The translations under genes were made by a program, and so were the position numbers. The notes below the pieces were generated by a model that saw only the letters and a list, made by a program, of their open reading frames with translations, ran no database searches and had not been told where the DNA came from. From Deltaproteobacteria bacterium (lineage in GTDB: Bacteria > Desulfobacterota > Desulfuromonadia > Desulfuromonadales > BM103): 17,138 nt of DNA. Of this stretch, positions 14,078 through 17,138 are shown one piece after another (the stretch's first letter is position 1; each line of letters starts with the position of its first letter). The stretch spans positions 1 through 17,138 of the forward strand of contig JAGXHL010000094.1 in NCBI GenBank assembly GCA_024636215.1, in the 5' to 3' direction.

Positions 14078-16711
14078 ATGCGCAAAGACAGTTTTATCAT
14101 CGCGATCACGGTTGCCGTGATGACCATCATGTTCTGGGCGCTGGTTAATCGCCCCGAACCGGAGCCACCCTGGCCAGCGACGATTCAGGGTTTTTCCTTT
14201 GCCCCCTATCACGAAGGTCAGTCGGCCATCTTGCGCATCTATCCCCAACAGGAACAGCTCGAGGGGGATTTGGCACTGCTCTCCGGTCTCACCCACGCGG
14301 TGCGTACCTACAGTCTCGACGGCATTTTGGCGGAGATCCCGGAGTTGGCCAAAAAGCATCGGATCAATGTAGCCCTGGGTGCCTGGCTTGATGAGGATCT
14401 GCAGAGGAATGAGCAGGAAATCGCCCGCTTGTTGGAGATCGTCTCCCGAGCGCGCAATGTTGTGCGTATCATAGTCGGTAACGAGGTCCTCCTGCGCGGC
14501 AATCTCTCCGTGCAAGAACTGGCCGCTCATCTGAAGCGGGTCCGCTCGGCGACGGATATCCCCGTGAGTACGGCGGAGCCCTGGCATGTCTGGATCGACC
14601 ACCCGCAACTTGCCGATCATGTGGACTATATCGCGGTCCACATGCTGCCCTACTGGGAGGGTGTCTCCGTTGAGGAGGCGGTCGATTATGTGGTCGAGCG
14701 CATGAACGAGCTCAAGGCCCAATTCCCAGACAAAAGCATTGTGATCACCGAGGTTGGCTGGCCGAGCAACGGGCGGACTATCAAGGACGCCGTGGCTTCA
14801 GAATCCAATCAGGCGACCTTTCTGCGCCGGTTTCTGGCGCGTGCCGCCCAGGAAGATTACATCTATTATGTGATCGAGGCCTTTGATCAGCCATGGAAGC
14901 AGGAAACGGAAGGTTCGGTCGGGGCCTACTGGGGCGTCTACGATTTCCATCGGCAGCCCAAATTCACCTTTGATGAGCCCATTGTCAAGGTCCCCGAGTG
15001 GCCAATCCTGGCGGCCATCTCCGTCGTCGTCGCAGTGATTACCTTTATGCTGCTGCTCATCGACAGCCGGCACCTGCGCAAACGCGGGCGCAGCTTTCTC
15101 GCCGTGATCGCCTATGTGGCGGCAACCGCAGTGGTTTGGATCGTCTACGACTACACCAACCAGTACTTGAACCTGTTCAATATCGTGGTCGGCGTGCTGT
15201 TAATCTTCGGCATGATCGGCATCCTCGTCGTTTTGCTGGCCGAAGCCCATGAATGGGCCGAAGCGCTCTGGCTGCGTGAACACCGCCGCCTGTTCGTGCC
15301 GGAAGATATGGCCAACGAACGGCTACCCATGGTTTCCATTCATGTGCCGGCTTATAACGAACCGCCTGACATGATGATTGAAACCCTGGAGGCCTTGGCG
15401 GCACTCGATTATCCCCACTTCGAGGTTCTGGTGATTGACAACAACACGCAGGACCCAGCGGTCTGGCAACCGGTTGAAGCCCGCTGCGCAGAGCTCGGCG
15501 ACCGGTTCCGGTTTTTTCACAAATCACCCCTGGCCGGATACAAGGCGGGCGCCCTTAATTTTGCTCTGCAGCAGACTGCGGCCAAGGCCGAGATCGTCGC
15601 GGTCATTGACAGTGACTACAAGGTTCATCCCCGTTGGCTGCGCGATTTGTGCCCGCAATTTTCGGACCCCGAAATAGCCATCGTGCAAGCACCACAGGAT
15701 TATCGCGATAGCCAGGAAAACATCTTCAAAGCAATGACCTATGCAGAATATCGCGGGTTTTTCTACATCGGCATGATTGTCCGCAATGAACGCAACGCCA
15801 TAATCCAGCATGGCACCATGACCATGGTGCGTCGCCAGGTGCTGGAGCAGGTGAACGGCTGGGCGGAGTGGTGTATTACCGAGGATGCGGAATTGGGCCT
15901 GCGGATTTTCGAAACGGGTCTGAAGGCAACCTATATACCCAAAAGCTATGGCCGCGGCCTTATGCCTGACACCTTTATCGACTACAAAAAGCAGCGTTTT
16001 CGCTGGGCCTACGGCTCGGTACAGATCATGCGTCGGCATAGCCGCACGCTGCTGTTCGGCCACGGGAAACTGACGATAGGCCAGCGCTACCACTTTTTGG
16101 CCGGGTGGCTGCCATGGCTTGCCGATGGCATCAATTTGATGTTCAACCTGGCGGCTTTAATCTGGTCGGCGGCCATGGTGCTGGCGCCCACGAGGGTGGC
16201 ACCGCCCCTGTTGATATTCGCCGTTTTGCCGCTGGTTTTATTTGTCTTCAAGATAGTTAAACTCATCTATCTCTACGAGACACGTGTGGGCGCCAGAACT
16301 CTTCAGATCCTGGCCGCAGGCTTTGCCGGCCTGGCGCTCTCCCATACCATCGGCATCGCCATACTGACCGGGTTTTTCAAAACAAGCCTGCCTTTCTTCC
16401 GCACCCCCAAGCAAGTCAGTACCCAGGCACTCATCAAGGCCCTGCAGGCGGCCCGGGAAGAAACCCTGATCCTTGCCTGCCTTTGGCTAGCCTCTGGCGC
16501 CATCATTACTCAGATTGGCGTAGAATCTCTGGATCTGCTTGTCTGGTGCATTATGCTGTTGATTCAAGGCATTCCCTATGCGGCCTCCCTGACGGTTTCC
16601 ATTCTTAGCGCCTTGCCTCACCTGCCGGCCGGCTCGATCGGCGAAACCGGTAGCATGCGACATGCCGCGCATGCGGTTTTGAAACCGCCCGGGACAAGTG
16701 CGCAGGATTGA
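14078..16711 (+). CDS. GH17-GT2 membrane fusion, beta-glucan synthase/transglycosylase
   Basis: 877 residues, ATG preceded by AAGGGA. An N-terminal membrane anchor (about 7-24) is followed by a periplasmic GH17 domain (about 36-300) with SFAPYHEG, RTYSLDG, the acid/base Glu136 in VGNEVLLRG and the nucleophile Glu225 in ITEVGWPSNG. Three membrane spans (about 308-328, 341-357, 368-388) lead to a cytoplasmic GT2 domain of the cellulose-synthase type: HVPAYNEPP (422), DNN (454), DSD (511-513), TED (601-603) and QRFRW (639-643). Further spans lie between about 675 and 845. The GT2 part should polymerise a beta-glucan from a nucleotide sugar and export it through its own channel; the GH17 part should cut or transfer the chain outside. 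This layout is known for NdvB/NdvC-like beta-glucan enzymes of Pseudomonas and Azotobacter. There is no PilZ domain, so no sign of direct c-di-GMP control. It stands alone between two tRNA genes and all catalytic residues are present. Confidence 0.93.
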   Translation: MRKDSFIIAITVAVMTIMFWALVNRPEPEPPWPATIQGFSFAPYHEGQSAILRIYPQQEQLEGDLALLSGLTHAVRTYSLDGILAEIPELAKKHRINVALGAWLDEDLQRNEQEIARLLEIVSRARNVVRIIVGNEVLLRGNLSVQELAAHLKRVRSATDIPVSTAEPWHVWIDHPQLADHVDYIAVHMLPYWEGVSVEEAVDYVVERMNELKAQFPDKSIVITEVGWPSNGRTIKDAVASESNQATFLRRFLARAAQEDYIYYVIEAFDQPWKQETEGSVGAYWGVYDFHRQPKFTFDEPIVKVPEWPILAAISVVVAVITFMLLLIDSRHLRKRGRSFLAVIAYVAATAVVWIVYDYTNQYLNLFNIVVGVLLIFGMIGILVVLLAEAHEWAEALWLREHRRLFVPEDMANERLPMVSIHVPAYNEPPDMMIETLEALAALDYPHFEVLVIDNNTQDPAVWQPVEARCAELGDRFRFFHKSPLAGYKAGALNFALQQTAAKAEIVAVIDSDYKVHPRWLRDLCPQFSDPEIAIVQAPQDYRDSQENIFKAMTYAEYRGFFYIGMIVRNERNAIIQHGTMTMVRRQVLEQVNGWAEWCITEDAELGLRIFETGLKATYIPKSYGRGLMPDTFIDYKKQRFRWAYGSVQIMRRHSRTLLFGHGKLTIGQRYHFLAGWLPWLADGINLMFNLAALIWSAAMVLAPTRVAPPLLIFAVLPLVLFVFKIVKLIYLYETRVGARTLQILAAGFAGLALSHTIGIAILTGFFKTSLPFFRTPKQVSTQALIKALQAAREETLILACLWLASGAIITQIGVESLDLLVWCIMLLIQGIPYAASLTVSILSALPHLPAGSIGETGSMRHAAHAVLKPPGTSAQD

Positions 16712-16962
16712 TGGTCCACCATTACTGCCAGAGACATGCCCAGCTTTCACAGGAAGTTCACACTCATAAAAAGGACAGGAAAAAAACAGGATTACAGCCA
16801 GCTCAGCCAATCCTTTGCTGGCGCTGATCAGGAGAATGTTCAAGCCGGTCGACAAATGGGGGTTCATGGAGAAGAGTCAGCTACCGGTTCGGCAAGGACG
16901 AAGTGAAGATCGGTAGGTCGCTGATCAAAATGTTGTCAGATGCAGTCAGACGGACATAAAAA

Positions 16963-16996
16963 GGGGCTACGGAAATAACCGTAACCCCTTGTTTTT
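16963..16996. terminator. Bidirectional terminator between GH17-GT2 gene and tRNA-Ala
   Basis: GGGGCTACGG (16963-16972) pairs with CCGTAACCCC (16979-16988) around AAATAA. A T run follows on the plus strand (TTGTTTTT) and another on the minus strand (TTTTTATG), so it can end both converging transcripts. The 250 bp between the GT gene stop and this hairpin show no supported gene. Confidence 0.85.
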
Positions 16997-16997
16997 A

Positions 16998-17073
<76 letters not shown>

Positions 17074-17086
17074 TAACAGGTGCGAA

Positions 17087-17115
17087 TTTATAACAGAGCA
17101 CCAGCGGGGTGTCAA
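17087..17115 (-). promoter_or_regulatory. Sigma70 promoter of tRNA-Ala
   Basis: On the minus strand a perfect TTGACA (17110-17115) and TATAAA (17087-17092) are 17 bp apart, and the -10 ends 13 nt before G1 of the tRNA. This is a near-consensus stable-RNA promoter. Confidence 0.9.
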
Positions 17116-17138
17116 CTGCTTTTTTGTGCTGGGCAACG

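Noticed and set aside
14039..14722. 227-codon minus-strand ORF opposite the GH17 region
   Set aside because: It is antisense to a gene with clear catalytic motifs and is a typical shadow of GC-rich coding sequence.
15524..16093. 189-codon minus-strand ORF opposite the GT2 domain
   Set aside because: Shadow of the conserved GT2 coding sequence; no independent motif.
16487..16867. 126-codon minus-strand ORF overlapping the end of the GH17-GT2 gene
   Set aside because: Mostly antisense to coding sequence, with no ribosome site or recognisable domain.

Overview
The window looks like proteobacterial chromosome, most likely gammaproteobacterial. Both tRNA genes encode their CCA ends, the promoters are clear sigma70 type, Shine-Dalgarno sites are strong, and the protein families are ones common in Pseudomonadota. 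This assignment is inference; no marker fixes the genus. The part from about 13.7 kb to the end looks like stable core sequence: tRNA-Leu(CAA), a GH17-GT2 membrane glucan enzyme and tRNA-Ala(GGC). The part from about 0.26 to 13.7 kb is an accessory (defence-type) island lying on the 3' side of the tRNA-Leu gene. Every gene in it is on the minus strand.

The island reads in transcription order (right to left) as follows. (i) A small conserved-looking ORF with no proper start codon (13228-13479, frame open to 13680). (ii) A type III-like restriction-modification operon: res (helicase/nuclease), a DinD homologue joined to it by an ATGA overlap, and mod (DNA-adenine methyltransferase with a long C-terminal extension). 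(iii) After a 102-bp gap with a candidate promoter and repeated operator-like boxes, a tight four-gene cluster: a TIGR04255 family protein, an HTH protein with an unusual hydrophobic N-terminal segment, an unrecognised 278-aa protein with a THGCDL motif, and an SF1 helicase with an N-terminal RelE-like domain. (iv) Remains of a type I restriction locus: the last 28 codons of hsdS followed by a frameshifted rhuM.

Res and Mod should act as a restriction-modification pair. DinD in E. coli is a DNA-damage-inducible protein that affects RecA filaments, so its place between res and mod suggests a link between restriction damage and repair. The four-gene cluster is the best candidate for a poorly described system. 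It has its own regulatory region, short gene spacings, a likely DNA-binding regulator and a helicase fused to a toxin-like fold, and it sits among defence genes. I do not recognise it as a named system, and its function is inferred from context only.

Right of the island, tRNA-Leu (minus) has a strong promoter and its own terminator. The GH17-GT2 gene (plus) is followed by a bidirectional terminator shared with the converging tRNA-Ala gene. No integrase, transposase, CRISPR array or rRNA was seen.
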